A stretch of DNA of 7,200 bases from JACQGZ01 sp050695215 (GTDB taxonomy: Bacteria; Sysuimicrobiota; Sysuimicrobiia; Sysuimicrobiales; Humicultoraceae), in contig JBOGSD010000149.1 of assembly GCA_050695215.1 (NCBI GenBank), forward strand, positions 1 to 7,200. Direction: 5' to 3'. Every line of letters begins with the position of its first letter. Positions within the stretch are counted from its first letter, which is position 1. Positions 1 to 6,914 of the stretch are shown piece after piece. Below the pieces are notes generated by a model, which saw nothing but the letters and a program-made list of their open reading frames with translations, did no database searches and was not told the DNA's origin. A program made the position numbers and the translations under genes.

Positions 1-404
1 CGGCCGGCCGCCTCTTCGCGACGCTGGCGTGGCCTCGGGTGAAGGAGATCTTCGAGCTGGTCCTGGGCGGCAGTCCGATCGTCGTGCCTTCCTCTTATAA
101 GGACCTGCAGAGCGAGGAACTCCGGCCCATCCTCGAACGCTTCTACCGCGGCTCAGACAGCAGCGCCGCAGAGCGGATCAAACTCTTCAAGTTGATCTGG
201 GACGCCATCGGTACCGAGTTTGGCGGCCGGCACGAGCTCTACGAGCGCAACTACTCCGGCAACCACGAACAGATGCGGGTCGACCTGATGTCGCTGGCGA
301 AGCGCCGCGGCCTCCTCGACGACTTCGCCGCCTTCGTTGACCGCTGCCTGGCGGAGTACGGCGTGGAGGGGTGGCGAGACAACACCTGGACCTGGGAGCG
401 GTAG
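1..404 (+). CDS. 4-hydroxyphenylacetate 3-hydroxylase (HpaB) family FADH2-dependent monooxygenase, C-terminal part (5' truncated)
   Basis: Only the last 133 residues lie in the window; the reading frame is open from base 3, and the N-terminal and central domains are off the left edge. HpaB-family enzymes use reduced FAD from a partner reductase to hydroxylate phenolic substrates ortho to the hydroxyl. The visible part matches the C-terminal domain of that family: a GGSPIVVPSS segment, an LFKLIWDAIGTEFGG helix, and the conserved run RHELYERNYSGNHEQMR. The domain end is intact, with a TAG stop at 402-404. Full family members have about 480-520 residues, so about three quarters is missing. The GTG at 39 is an internal Val codon, not the start. 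The next gene begins 9 bases after the stop, which suggests one transcript. The exact substrate (4-hydroxyphenylacetate, a chlorophenol or another phenol) cannot be told from this fragment. Confidence 0.88.
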   Translation, partial: AGRLFATLAWPRVKEIFELVLGGSPIVVPSSYKDLQSEELRPILERFYRGSDSSAAERIKLFKLIWDAIGTEFGGRHELYERNYSGNHEQMRVDLMSLAKRRGLLDDFAAFVDRCLAEYGVEGWRDNTWTWER

Positions 405-413
405 CCGGCCTCT

Positions 414-1802
414 ATGAACGTGATCGTACTGGTGATCGACAGCCTGAGGCAGGATCATGTCGGTCTCTACCATGGAGGAAGTGGCCCGTTCCCCGATGTT
501 CCCCCCTGCCGGACGCCCGCCCTCGATGCGTTCAGCCGTCAGTGTGTAGTCTTTGCCAACGCCTACCCCGAGGGGTTGCCGACGATCCCGGCCCGCTACA
601 CCCTCATGACGGGCCAGCGCGGCCTGCCCTTCCGGCCCTGGGGGCCGCTGCATGCCGGGGATCTCACCGCCGCCCAGATCTTGCGGAGCGAAGGGTATGT
701 CTGCGGACTCATCACCGACTGCTACCACTACCGCGCGCCGGGGATGAACTACCATGCGGGTTTCCACTCCGCCCGATGGATCCGCGGCCAGGAGTATGAC
801 CCCTGGGAATCGTCGCCCTCCGCCCGGCCCGTCGCCGGTTACGTCAACGCTCGGTACACACAGGAATGGCGTGAACGGGTGGCCCAGTTTCTGGCCAACA
901 CCGATGGGTTCACCGCCGAGGCGGACTGGTTCTCGGCGAAGGTCGTCGAGGATGCCATCCGATGGCTGCGTAGGAACCGGACGCACGATCGGGTGTTTCT
1001 CTGGGTGGACTGCTTCGATCCGCATGAACCCTGGGATCCGCCGGCCGCCTTCGACACCTACATCGATCCTCACTACAAGGGCCCGCGGCTCATCCTGCCG
1101 ATGGGAGGGCTCCACGAGCGCTGGGCCACGCCGGACGAGGTCCGGCTGATGCGAGGCCTCTACGCCGGCGAGGCCACCTTCGTCGACCACTGGATCGGCA
1201 CGTTCCTCGAGGCGCTGGGAGAACTCGGATACCTGGACGACTCGATCGTCCTGATCCTCTCGGACCACGGGCATCCCCTCGGCGACCACGGGAAGTTTCT
1301 CAAGGGCGCGGACCGCCTCTATAACGAGATGCTGCGGATTCCCTTCATGGTGCGCCTCCCCAAGGGCCGGCACGGAGGCGTGCGTACCGAGGCCCTGGTC
1401 CAGTTCCACGATGTGCTGCCGACGCTGCTGGATCTCCTGGGCTACGAGGGGGCCCTCGGCGGGATGCACGGCCGCTCCTTCCGCGGCGTGCTGGAGCGGC
1501 GGGCCGATGAGCACCGTCAGGCGGTCATCACCGGCTACCACGAGGGCATCGACCGCTGCATCAGGACGAAGCAGTACAGCTACATCGAGCGGCCCGCGGG
1601 CCAGGTCGATGAACTGTATGACCTTCAGAGGGATCCGCGGGAGCAGCGAAATCTCATCGAGACGCAACGAGAGGAGGCCGAACGCCTGGCGCGGCTGTTC
1701 GGCCGGTCCTTTCGCTCCCGGCGGCGCCGGGCGCAGGGCATCCAAGGGAAGTACGAGCTCAGTTCCTCAGGGCTGGACGAGCCGGTGCTCGGCGGGGGCT
1801 AG
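414..1802 (+). CDS. Sulfatase-fold hydrolase (alkaline phosphatase superfamily) with Thr in place of the formylglycine Cys/Ser
   Basis: A 462-residue protein with the arylsulfatase fold. The N-terminal strand IVLVIDS carries metal-ligand Asp9. The nucleophile segment is LPTIPARYTLMTG, residues 55-67. A DPHEPWDPP motif has His204. The second metal site is SDHGHPLGDHG, with Asp284 and His285, followed by Lys294 and Lys297. The C-terminus ends with the usual ELYDLQRDPREQRNL segment. Sulfatases need C/S-x-P-x-R for conversion to formylglycine; here the motif is T57-I-P-A-R61 (codon ACG at 582-584), so conversion is not possible. Thr nucleophiles are used by phosphatases and phosphodiesterases of the same superfamily, so a phosphate or phosphodiester substrate is a reasonable inference. 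There is no signal peptide; the protein starts directly at the first beta strand and is probably cytoplasmic. The Shine-Dalgarno is poor (GGGAG about 15 bases upstream), which fits translational coupling to the HpaB gene 9 bases before. Its 3' end overlaps the convergent GDPD gene by 36 bases. Confidence 0.9.
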   Translation: MNVIVLVIDSLRQDHVGLYHGGSGPFPDVPPCRTPALDAFSRQCVVFANAYPEGLPTIPARYTLMTGQRGLPFRPWGPLHAGDLTAAQILRSEGYVCGLITDCYHYRAPGMNYHAGFHSARWIRGQEYDPWESSPSARPVAGYVNARYTQEWRERVAQFLANTDGFTAEADWFSAKVVEDAIRWLRRNRTHDRVFLWVDCFDPHEPWDPPAAFDTYIDPHYKGPRLILPMGGLHERWATPDEVRLMRGLYAGEATFVDHWIGTFLEALGELGYLDDSIVLILSDHGHPLGDHGKFLKGADRLYNEMLRIPFMVRLPKGRHGGVRTEALVQFHDVLPTLLDLLGYEGALGGMHGRSFRGVLERRADEHRQAVITGYHEGIDRCIRTKQYSYIERPAGQVDELYDLQRDPREQRNLIETQREEAERLARLFGRSFRSRRRRAQGIQGKYELSSSGLDEPVLGGG

Positions 1803-2717
1803 CACCGCCGCGACATGCCGGGCGAGCTGCACCGGGGTATCGGTGGTGATCTGCTGCGCGCCGGCCTCCAGCGCCGAGGCGAGGCACGACGGAAAGTCGG
1901 CGTCGCCCGCGTTGATCGTCCAGACGTCCACGAGGATGTCGGGACGGAGCCGGTGGACCAGGGCTATGGGATTGACGCCGTCTCGCAGCGCCTGCTGGAC
2001 GAACCCTTTGTGGAGGTAGATCTCTCTCGCTGCCGGCAACAGCGTGAGCAGCGACTCGATCCGGTCCTCCAGGTACAGCCCGACGGGGAGCGTACGCCGG
2101 TAGCCGAGGGGATGGTCGTCCATGTAGCCGTAGGCGTTGACGCGGTGCGGTAGGCGGAGGCCCTCTTCCCCGGGAGTGTCGAGGTAGAGGAGGAAATCCA
2201 GGCCGACGGCGAGGGCCGGGTCCACCCGGCGCAGCGTCCTCAGGTTCCAATCGGCCAGGCAGCCCACGACTACCTGAATGTGGGAATCGGCCCGCAGCGG
2301 CGCCAGGGCGGCGAGGAGGGCGGCCGCGGTCTCTGCGGCGACGGGCCGGACCTCCTTGAAGTCCACCTGGACCTTCAGCGGTCGCTGAACGCGGCGCAGG
2401 ATCCCGACGGCGTCCGCCAGGACGGCGGTGGGCTCCTCGGAGTCGCGCAGGCGCAGCCGCGTGAACTCGGCGGCCGTCACGGACGCCAGGGGCCCGCGTC
2501 CAGTCGTCTCCCGATCCAACATGGCGTCGTGGTTCAGCACGAACCCCCCGTCGCCCGCGACGCCGACGTCGAACTCAATGACGGCCGCGCCCCCGTCGAG
2601 CACATGGCGCAGCGCCGACAGTGAGTTCGGTGGGTGAGGATGGTCCCCGCTGAGGAGCCGGTGGTACTTGAGAAGGACGGTGCGGCCGCGGTGGGTCAGC
2701 TGCGTCGGAAGGGTCAG
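1767..2717 (-). CDS. ugpQ: Glycerophosphodiester phosphodiesterase (GDPD, UgpQ-like), probable CTG start
   Basis: Predicted to hydrolyse glycerophosphodiesters to sn-glycerol 3-phosphate plus an alcohol; no signal peptide, so cytoplasmic. Read from CTG at 2717 it has 316 residues. The family motifs run in order: His9-Arg10-Gly11, Asn31-Ser (the PENT position, here PPNS), IEFDV with Glu48 and Asp50, LNHD with His63-Asp64, VQVDFK with Asp119 and Lys121 (usually E-x-K), and a C-terminal VWTIN...ITTDTP segment. The first ATG/GTG/TTG in frame is GTG 2603, which would give 278 residues and lose HRG and the PPNS segment, so the longer form is preferred. The CTG overlaps the ATPase stop as CTGA, and GGAGGG lies at 2727-2732, 9 bases upstream. 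It is last in a ugpBAECQ-ordered operon, which supports the name. About 19 residues separate HRG from Asn31, longer than the usual 7-10. The start codon is less certain than the function. Confidence 0.87.
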   Translation of the reverse strand: MTLPTQLTHRGRTVLLKYHRLLSGDHPHPPNSLSALRHVLDGGAAVIEFDVGVAGDGGFVLNHDAMLDRETTGRGPLASVTAAEFTRLRLRDSEEPTAVLADAVGILRRVQRPLKVQVDFKEVRPVAAETAAALLAALAPLRADSHIQVVVGCLADWNLRTLRRVDPALAVGLDFLLYLDTPGEEGLRLPHRVNAYGYMDDHPLGYRRTLPVGLYLEDRIESLLTLLPAAREIYLHKGFVQQALRDGVNPIALVHRLRPDILVDVWTINAGDADFPSCLASALEAGAQQITTDTPVQLARHVAAVLAPAEHRLVQP

Positions 2718-3751
2718 AGGCGGCGTCCCTCCGCGTCGAAGAGGTGCAGCCGCCCCGGATCGTACCCCAGGCTGACATTGCTGCCCACCGCCGGCCGACG
2801 GTCCTCGGTGATGAGGACTTTCACGTCGACGCCGCCGGCATTAAGCGTGACGAGCGCCTCGCGGCCCAGCGGCTCAACGACGACGACCCGCGCCGGGATA
2901 TCGCCGCCGAGGCGCGCATCCTCCGGGCGGACGCCCAGGAACCCCTTCCCCTGCGCCCGGACTCCGATGGGCAGACGGACGCCGTTGGCCGCGAAGTGTC
3001 CCTCCTCGAAAGTCCCTCGTAGTAGATTCATTGGCGGGTGCCCCACGAAGGCGGCGACGAAAGCGTTGGCGGGGCGGCGGTACAGTTCGTCGGGGGTCGC
3101 GAACTGCTGCAATTCACCCACCGAGAAGGCAGCGACGCGGTCGGCCATAGCCAGGGCCTCCGCCTGGTCATGGGTGACCAGGATGGAGGTCACGCCCAGC
3201 TCCTGCTGCAGCCGCCGGATCTCGCCCCGCGCCTGAATCCGGATCTGCGCGTCCAAGTTAGATAAGGGCTCGTCGAGCAGGAGCACCTGCGGCTCCTTCA
3301 CGAGGGCCCGCGCCAGCGCGGCGCGCTGCTGCTGGCCTCCCGAAACGGCCGCCGGCCGGCGCTCCAAGACGTGGCCAATACCCAGGAGTTCCGCCGTCTG
3401 CCGGACCGTCTGCCGTGTCTCTCGCTCAGGAGTCTTCTTCAGCCGTAGCGGGAAGGCGATGTTGTTGAAGAGGGTCAGGTGTGGATACAGGGCGTAGGAT
3501 TGGAAGACCATTCCCACGTCGCGGTCGCGCGGGTGAAGATGATCAACCCGCCGGTCGCCGAACCAGATCTCGCCCTCCGTGGGGATGTAGATCCCGGCGA
3601 CCATCAGCAGCGTCGTGGTCTTCCCGCAGCCCGACGGCCCGAGGAAGGCGACGAGCTCGCCCCCCCGCACGTCCAGGTCGAGCGCCTTGAGGGCGACCAC
3701 TTTGCCGAAGGATTTGCTCAATCCCTGCAGGCGGACCGGAATGCCTTTCAT
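2714..3751 (-). CDS. ugpC: ABC transporter ATP-binding protein, MalK/UgpC type
   Basis: A 345-residue ATPase that should power the two permeases encoded just upstream, acting on the cytoplasmic face of the membrane. All nucleotide-binding motifs are intact: Walker A GPSGCGKT at 38-45, Q-loop Gln84 in VFQSYALYPH, signature VSGGQQQR at 136-143, Walker B VLLLDEP at 156-162 followed by the D-loop SNLDA, and switch His194 in VTHDQAEA. The FVAAFVGHPPMNLL segment at about 231-244 leads into a C-terminal regulatory domain of about 100 residues, as in MalK and UgpC, which includes FLGVRPED. The length is close to the family norm of 350-370. The ATG overlaps the stop of the upstream permease as ATGA; GGAGG lies 12 bases before it. 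MalK, UgpC and other carbohydrate importer ATPases are hard to separate by sequence; the ugp name rests on gene order and the following GDPD. Confidence 0.93.
   Translation of the reverse strand: MKGIPVRLQGLSKSFGKVVALKALDLDVRGGELVAFLGPSGCGKTTTLLMVAGIYIPTEGEIWFGDRRVDHLHPRDRDVGMVFQSYALYPHLTLFNNIAFPLRLKKTPERETRQTVRQTAELLGIGHVLERRPAAVSGGQQQRAALARALVKEPQVLLLDEPLSNLDAQIRIQARGEIRRLQQELGVTSILVTHDQAEALAMADRVAAFSVGELQQFATPDELYRRPANAFVAAFVGHPPMNLLRGTFEEGHFAANGVRLPIGVRAQGKGFLGVRPEDARLGGDIPARVVVVEPLGREALVTLNAGGVDVKVLITEDRRPAVGSNVSLGYDPGRLHLFDAEGRRL
2727..2732 (-). promoter_or_regulatory. Ribosome binding site for the CTG-initiated GDPD
   Basis: GGAGGG on the minus strand, inside the last codons of the ATPase gene, 9 bases before the CTG at 2717. 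The spacing suits initiation at the CTG of the CTGA overlap and helps decide this start over GTG 2603. Confidence 0.55.
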
Positions 3752-4572
3752 CCTTTGACCCCGCCTCCGTAGATGTTCAGCAGGTAGCGCTGCCCGAGCA
3801 CGAAGAGCAGCAGCACCGGCATCGCGTAGAAGAGCCCCACGGCCGCGGCCATGCCGAAGTCGGCGAATGCTTCAGTGAGGAAGCTCTGCAGGTAGGTCGC
3901 CATCAGCTCGCGCCGGCTCGAGACGATGAGCGTAAAGGGCAGGATAAACTCCCCCCACGCCGAGAGCAGCGAGAAGGTGCCGAGGGCGAGCAGCCCGGGC
4001 CGCACCATCGGGAAGGCGATTCTCCAGAACAGAGTCCACCGCGACATCCCGTCGACGAGGCCGGCCATCTCCATCTCCCAGGAGAGGTAGTCGAAGAAGC
4101 CCTTCATCAGCCAGATGCCCAGCGGCAGTTCCAGGGCGGCCTTGACCAGGATGACGCCGACCAGCGTATCGAAGAGCCCGAGGATGCGCAGGACGTAGAA
4201 GATGGCGATGATCAGGCTGACCGCCGGAAAGGCGTGGAGGACGAGCACCAGCCCCAGGTAGGCGGCGCGCCCGGGGAAGGACATCCGGGAGATGGCGTAG
4301 GCGGCCATCGAGGCGACGACGACCTCGAGGGCGGCGACCAGGACCGCGAAGAGCGCCGTATTGAGCAGCGGCACGTAGATGGGCTGCCGCCCCCCGATCG
4401 ACTGCCAGAGGAAGCGCCAGTTGTCCAGCGACGGCGCCCCGACCGGCAGCAGCCCGTGGATCCGGTCGAACAACCCGTTGAGGATAAGCCAGAGCAGCCC
4501 CGCCGCAATCGGCAGTGTGAGCAGCGCCAGGCCGAAGGCGACGATCCGCCACCGTGGAGGGAGCAGCGGCAT
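3748..4572 (-). CDS. ugpE: ABC transporter permease, MalG/UgpE type (second permease)
   Basis: A 274-residue inner-membrane protein of the carbohydrate-uptake (CUT1) importer family. Hydrophobic segments are visible at about 10-33, 66-92, 105-132, 136-156, 192-217 and 240-263, giving the six membrane spans expected. The cytoplasmic coupling (EAA) loop lies at about 166-188 (EMEMAGLVDG then WRIAFP) and should dock on the ATPase. The length is near the usual 270-280. Its ATG shares one base with the stop of the first permease (TGATG), and a strong GGAGGTGA Shine-Dalgarno sits within the end of that gene, 4 bases before the ATG. Its own stop overlaps the ATPase start. It should form a heterodimer with the other permease. 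The solute cannot be read from the sequence. Confidence 0.92.
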   Translation of the reverse strand: MPLLPPRWRIVAFGLALLTLPIAAGLLWLILNGLFDRIHGLLPVGAPSLDNWRFLWQSIGGRQPIYVPLLNTALFAVLVAALEVVVASMAAYAISRMSFPGRAAYLGLVLVLHAFPAVSLIIAIFYVLRILGLFDTLVGVILVKAALELPLGIWLMKGFFDYLSWEMEMAGLVDGMSRWTLFWRIAFPMVRPGLLALGTFSLLSAWGEFILPFTLIVSSRRELMATYLQSFLTEAFADFGMAAAVGLFYAMPVLLLFVLGQRYLLNIYGGGVKG

Positions 4573-5525
4573 CAGTTCACCTCCACCTTCGGCTCGGCCA
4601 CCAGCGCGCGGTAGTTGAAGATCCGCAGGTAGAAGACGGAGACGACGATGCCGATCAAGACGAGAAACGCCGCCATCGCCGCGCCCAGGCCGAACTGGAC
4701 GTTCCCCGCATAGTTGGAGAGCGCCAGTTTGTAGGCGTGCAGCGACCAGACCGTCGTCGTATAGAAGCCGGGGCCGCCGTCGGTCAGCAGCAGGATGTAT
4801 TCAAATGAAGTGAGCAGCGAGAGCGTCTGGTAGGCGGTCACGAAGAGGATCGGCCACTTCAGCATGGGGATGACGACGCGGCGCACCGTCTGCGCCGCCG
4901 TGGCGCCGTCGACCGCCGCCGCGTAGAAGAGGTCGCTGGGGATGGAGCGGATGGCCGAGGTGAAGATGAGCATGCCGAAGGACGCCCCCACCAGGCCGTT
5001 GGCCAGGACGATGGCGGTCCAGGGCTGGGCGAAGAGCCAGTTCTGGGAGACGCCGGTCAGGTCGCTGACCAGGCCGAACGGCGCCTCCCGGGTCAACCCC
5101 TGCCAGATGACCACGTAGACGACCGGCGGAAGGACGCGCGGCAGCAGCCAGATCGCGCGGACCTGATCCCCGAAGCGCTGGCGCACGGAGGTGCTGAGGA
5201 GGGCGAGCAGCAGCCCCATCCCGACGTTGAAGGCCAGCGTGAAGAGCACGTAGCGGGCGGTGTTGATCAGGATCTTCGGCAGGAACGGGTCCGCCAGGAG
5301 GGTCCGGTAGTTGTCCAGCCCGATCCACTGGGGGTTGCGGAAGGTGATGATGGAGATGTTCGTGAGCGACAGGTAGAGCGTCGTCACCACGGGGACGAGG
5401 AAGAAGAGGAGGATGAGGACGGTGGCCGGCAGCAGGAACACTGCCGGCCACCCATACCGTCCAACCAGCCGCCCGACACCGGCCGCCCGTTGCTCAGGGA
5501 CTGCAGCGGCGACGGTCCGGGCCAC
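4572..5525 (-). CDS. ugpA: ABC transporter permease, MalF/UgpA type (first permease)
   Basis: A 317-residue inner-membrane permease, the partner of the downstream permease. A short charged N-terminus precedes the first span (about 27-52, WPAVFLLPATV onward). Further spans lie at about 87-110, 123-142, 169-192, 222-247 and 278-302. The EAA loop at about 201-220 reads YAAAVDGA then VVIP: the usual first Glu is Tyr, but the DGA and the terminal Pro are kept. NYR and the following D-P-F at about 72-81 fit the UgpA/MalF-like first periplasmic loop. The start is GTG at 5525, 6 bases after the binding-protein stop; the only Shine-Dalgarno candidate is AAGGG very close to the start, so coupling to the upstream gene is likely. 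No better in-frame start was found before the first span. Confidence 0.91.
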   Translation of the reverse strand: MARTVAAAVPEQRAAGVGRLVGRYGWPAVFLLPATVLILLFFLVPVVTTLYLSLTNISIITFRNPQWIGLDNYRTLLADPFLPKILINTARYVLFTLAFNVGMGLLLALLSTSVRQRFGDQVRAIWLLPRVLPPVVYVVIWQGLTREAPFGLVSDLTGVSQNWLFAQPWTAIVLANGLVGASFGMLIFTSAIRSIPSDLFYAAAVDGATAAQTVRRVVIPMLKWPILFVTAYQTLSLLTSFEYILLLTDGGPGFYTTTVWSLHAYKLALSNYAGNVQFGLGAAMAAFLVLIGIVVSVFYLRIFNYRALVAEPKVEVN

Positions 5526-5531
5526 GAGCCC

Positions 5532-6902
5532 TTACTCGATCACGAGCTGCGCGCCGATCGTCCGCTGCATCTCGGCGGCAACGAGGTCCACCGCCTGCTC
5601 CGGCGTGGCCTGCAACGACTCCACGGCGGAGATCCCGCGGAAGAGCGCGTCCTGCCACTTCGGCAGGTCGGGGTGCGGCGGGGCGAACGTCGTGAAGTTG
5701 AGGATGTAGCTGACTTCCTTGAGGAAGCGGTCGTTGATGGCGCGCGCGGTGAAGCGCAGCACCGGCAGGTGCGCGCTGCCGACGGCGTGCTTCGCGTCGA
5801 GGTCGGGCACCGTCGTGAAGGCGAGCAGGCGCAGGGCCAGCTCCTTGTTCCTCGAGGCCGCCGCGATCGTGTAGACTTGGGGATTCGACAGGGTGATCGC
5901 GGTCCCGCCCCGCCGGTAGCTGGGATGGGGCGCAAAACCGATGTTCGCCCACAGCCAGGCATCGCCGCCCTTCTCCCTCAGGTAATCCCTGTCCATCTCG
6001 GCCCACTGCCAGGTGCCGCCGGAGAAGAAGAGCACCTTGCCGTCGGTCGCCGGCTCGAAGAAGCGCCTCCAGTCCCCGTTGAGCCGGTCCCGCTCGATGA
6101 CGCCCGCCTCCACCCCCGTCCGCAGCCATCGGAAGTAGCGCAGCGCCGCCTCTTTGGTGAAGATAAGCCGGCCGCTCTGGGCGTCGTAGTCACGTCCGCC
6201 GAAAGAACGGTACCACATCACGAAGTCGATCCCGTTGACGGGCCGGTGGTAGTAACCCTTCCCCGGCTCGATGATGTTCTTCGTGCGGGCCTCCCGCATC
6301 GCGGCCATGACGTCATCCCAGGTGAACTCTCCGCGGGAGATCCTCTGCGGCAGCTCGGCGATCTGCTGGTCGGTCCAACCCATCCGCTTGAGCAGCGTCT
6401 TGTTGAAGTAGAGAGGCCGCGCCTCACTGTCCTGCGGAATCCCATAGGTCTTGCCCTTGTATCGGGCGGCATTCCACAGGGACGGAATGACGTCGGCAAA
6501 CTGCGCGTGGTTTGGGATCATGCCGTCCAGCTCAGTAAGGAACCCCCCCGCAGCCCACGTGGGGATCAGGAACCCCTGAAGCTGAAAGATATCCGGAGCG
6601 TCGCCGCTCTGGATAGCCAGCAGAGTGCGGCGCAGGAATGAGTCCCAATTCGTGGTGTCGAACGAGCCGTCGATTCTGACCTGGACGTTCGCGCCTTCCC
6701 TGCGCAGCGCCGCGTTCATGCGTTCGGCGGCGGTCTGGATGTTCGTGAACCGCGTGACCGAAGGGTTGTCCGGCCCAATCGTCCAGACCTGTAGCGTGAC
6801 GGTGCGGGGCTGCTGGGCGCCTGCCGGGGGCAGGGCGAATGCCAGCGCAACCAGGATGGCGAGAACGAACGACAGTCGGTGCCTCAAGACTCTCACCTCC
6901 AT
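5532..6902 (-). CDS. ugpB: ABC transporter extracellular solute-binding protein, family 1 (UgpB-position)
   Basis: The binding protein that would deliver solute to the two permeases. From ATG 6902 it has 456 residues. It opens with a Sec signal: basic VLRHR, a hydrophobic core of about 13 residues, then PAGA before QQ, for signal peptidase I cleavage after about Ala29. No lipobox Cys is present, so it is a free periplasmic or secreted protein. Family features are VTLQVWTIG as the first strand, GDAPDIFQL at about 100-108, GKTYGIP with LYFNK at about 150-168, and FSGGTWQWAEM in the C-terminal half. The start was chosen because AGGAGG (6909-6914) lies 6 bases ahead. ATG 6917 has no Shine-Dalgarno, and TTG 6887 is a real alternative, with GGAGGTGA ending 5 bases before it. 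Gene order suggests a glycerol-phosphate or glycerophosphodiester ligand, but sugar or inositol-phosphate binders look alike. The gene symbol reflects position only. Confidence 0.9.
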   Translation of the reverse strand: MEVRVLRHRLSFVLAILVALAFALPPAGAQQPRTVTLQVWTIGPDNPSVTRFTNIQTAAERMNAALRREGANVQVRIDGSFDTTNWDSFLRRTLLAIQSGDAPDIFQLQGFLIPTWAAGGFLTELDGMIPNHAQFADVIPSLWNAARYKGKTYGIPQDSEARPLYFNKTLLKRMGWTDQQIAELPQRISRGEFTWDDVMAAMREARTKNIIEPGKGYYHRPVNGIDFVMWYRSFGGRDYDAQSGRLIFTKEAALRYFRWLRTGVEAGVIERDRLNGDWRRFFEPATDGKVLFFSGGTWQWAEMDRDYLREKGGDAWLWANIGFAPHPSYRRGGTAITLSNPQVYTIAAASRNKELALRLLAFTTVPDLDAKHAVGSAHLPVLRFTARAINDRFLKEVSYILNFTTFAPPHPDLPKWQDALFRGISAVESLQATPEQAVDLVAAEMQRTIGAQLVIE

Positions 6903-6908
6903 ACGGTT

Positions 6909-6914
6909 CCTCCT
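6909..6914 (-). promoter_or_regulatory. Ribosome binding site for the solute-binding protein
   Basis: AGGAGG on the minus strand, 6 bases before ATG 6902. It lies inside the longer open frame that begins at ATG 6917, which itself has no ribosome binding site, so it argues for the shorter protein. A second perfect GGAGGTGA at 6893-6900 could serve a TTG start at 6887. Confidence 0.7.

Noticed and set aside
153..1745. Long 530-residue open frame on the minus strand
   Set aside because: It runs antisense across both the HpaB fragment and the sulfatase-fold gene, shows no recognisable domain, and is the expected shadow of high-GC codon use.
2690..2735. Possible programmed -1 frameshift fusing the ATPase to the GDPD
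   Set aside because: The CTG frame is -1 relative to the ATPase, so a fusion is formally possible, but no slippery heptamer lies before the stop. A CTGA overlap with a ribosome binding site explains the junction better.
5490..6641. 383-residue open frame on the plus strand
   Set aside because: It lies antisense to the solute-binding protein, whose family motifs are clear; its translation is low-complexity and rich in Arg, Gly and Pro without a domain.
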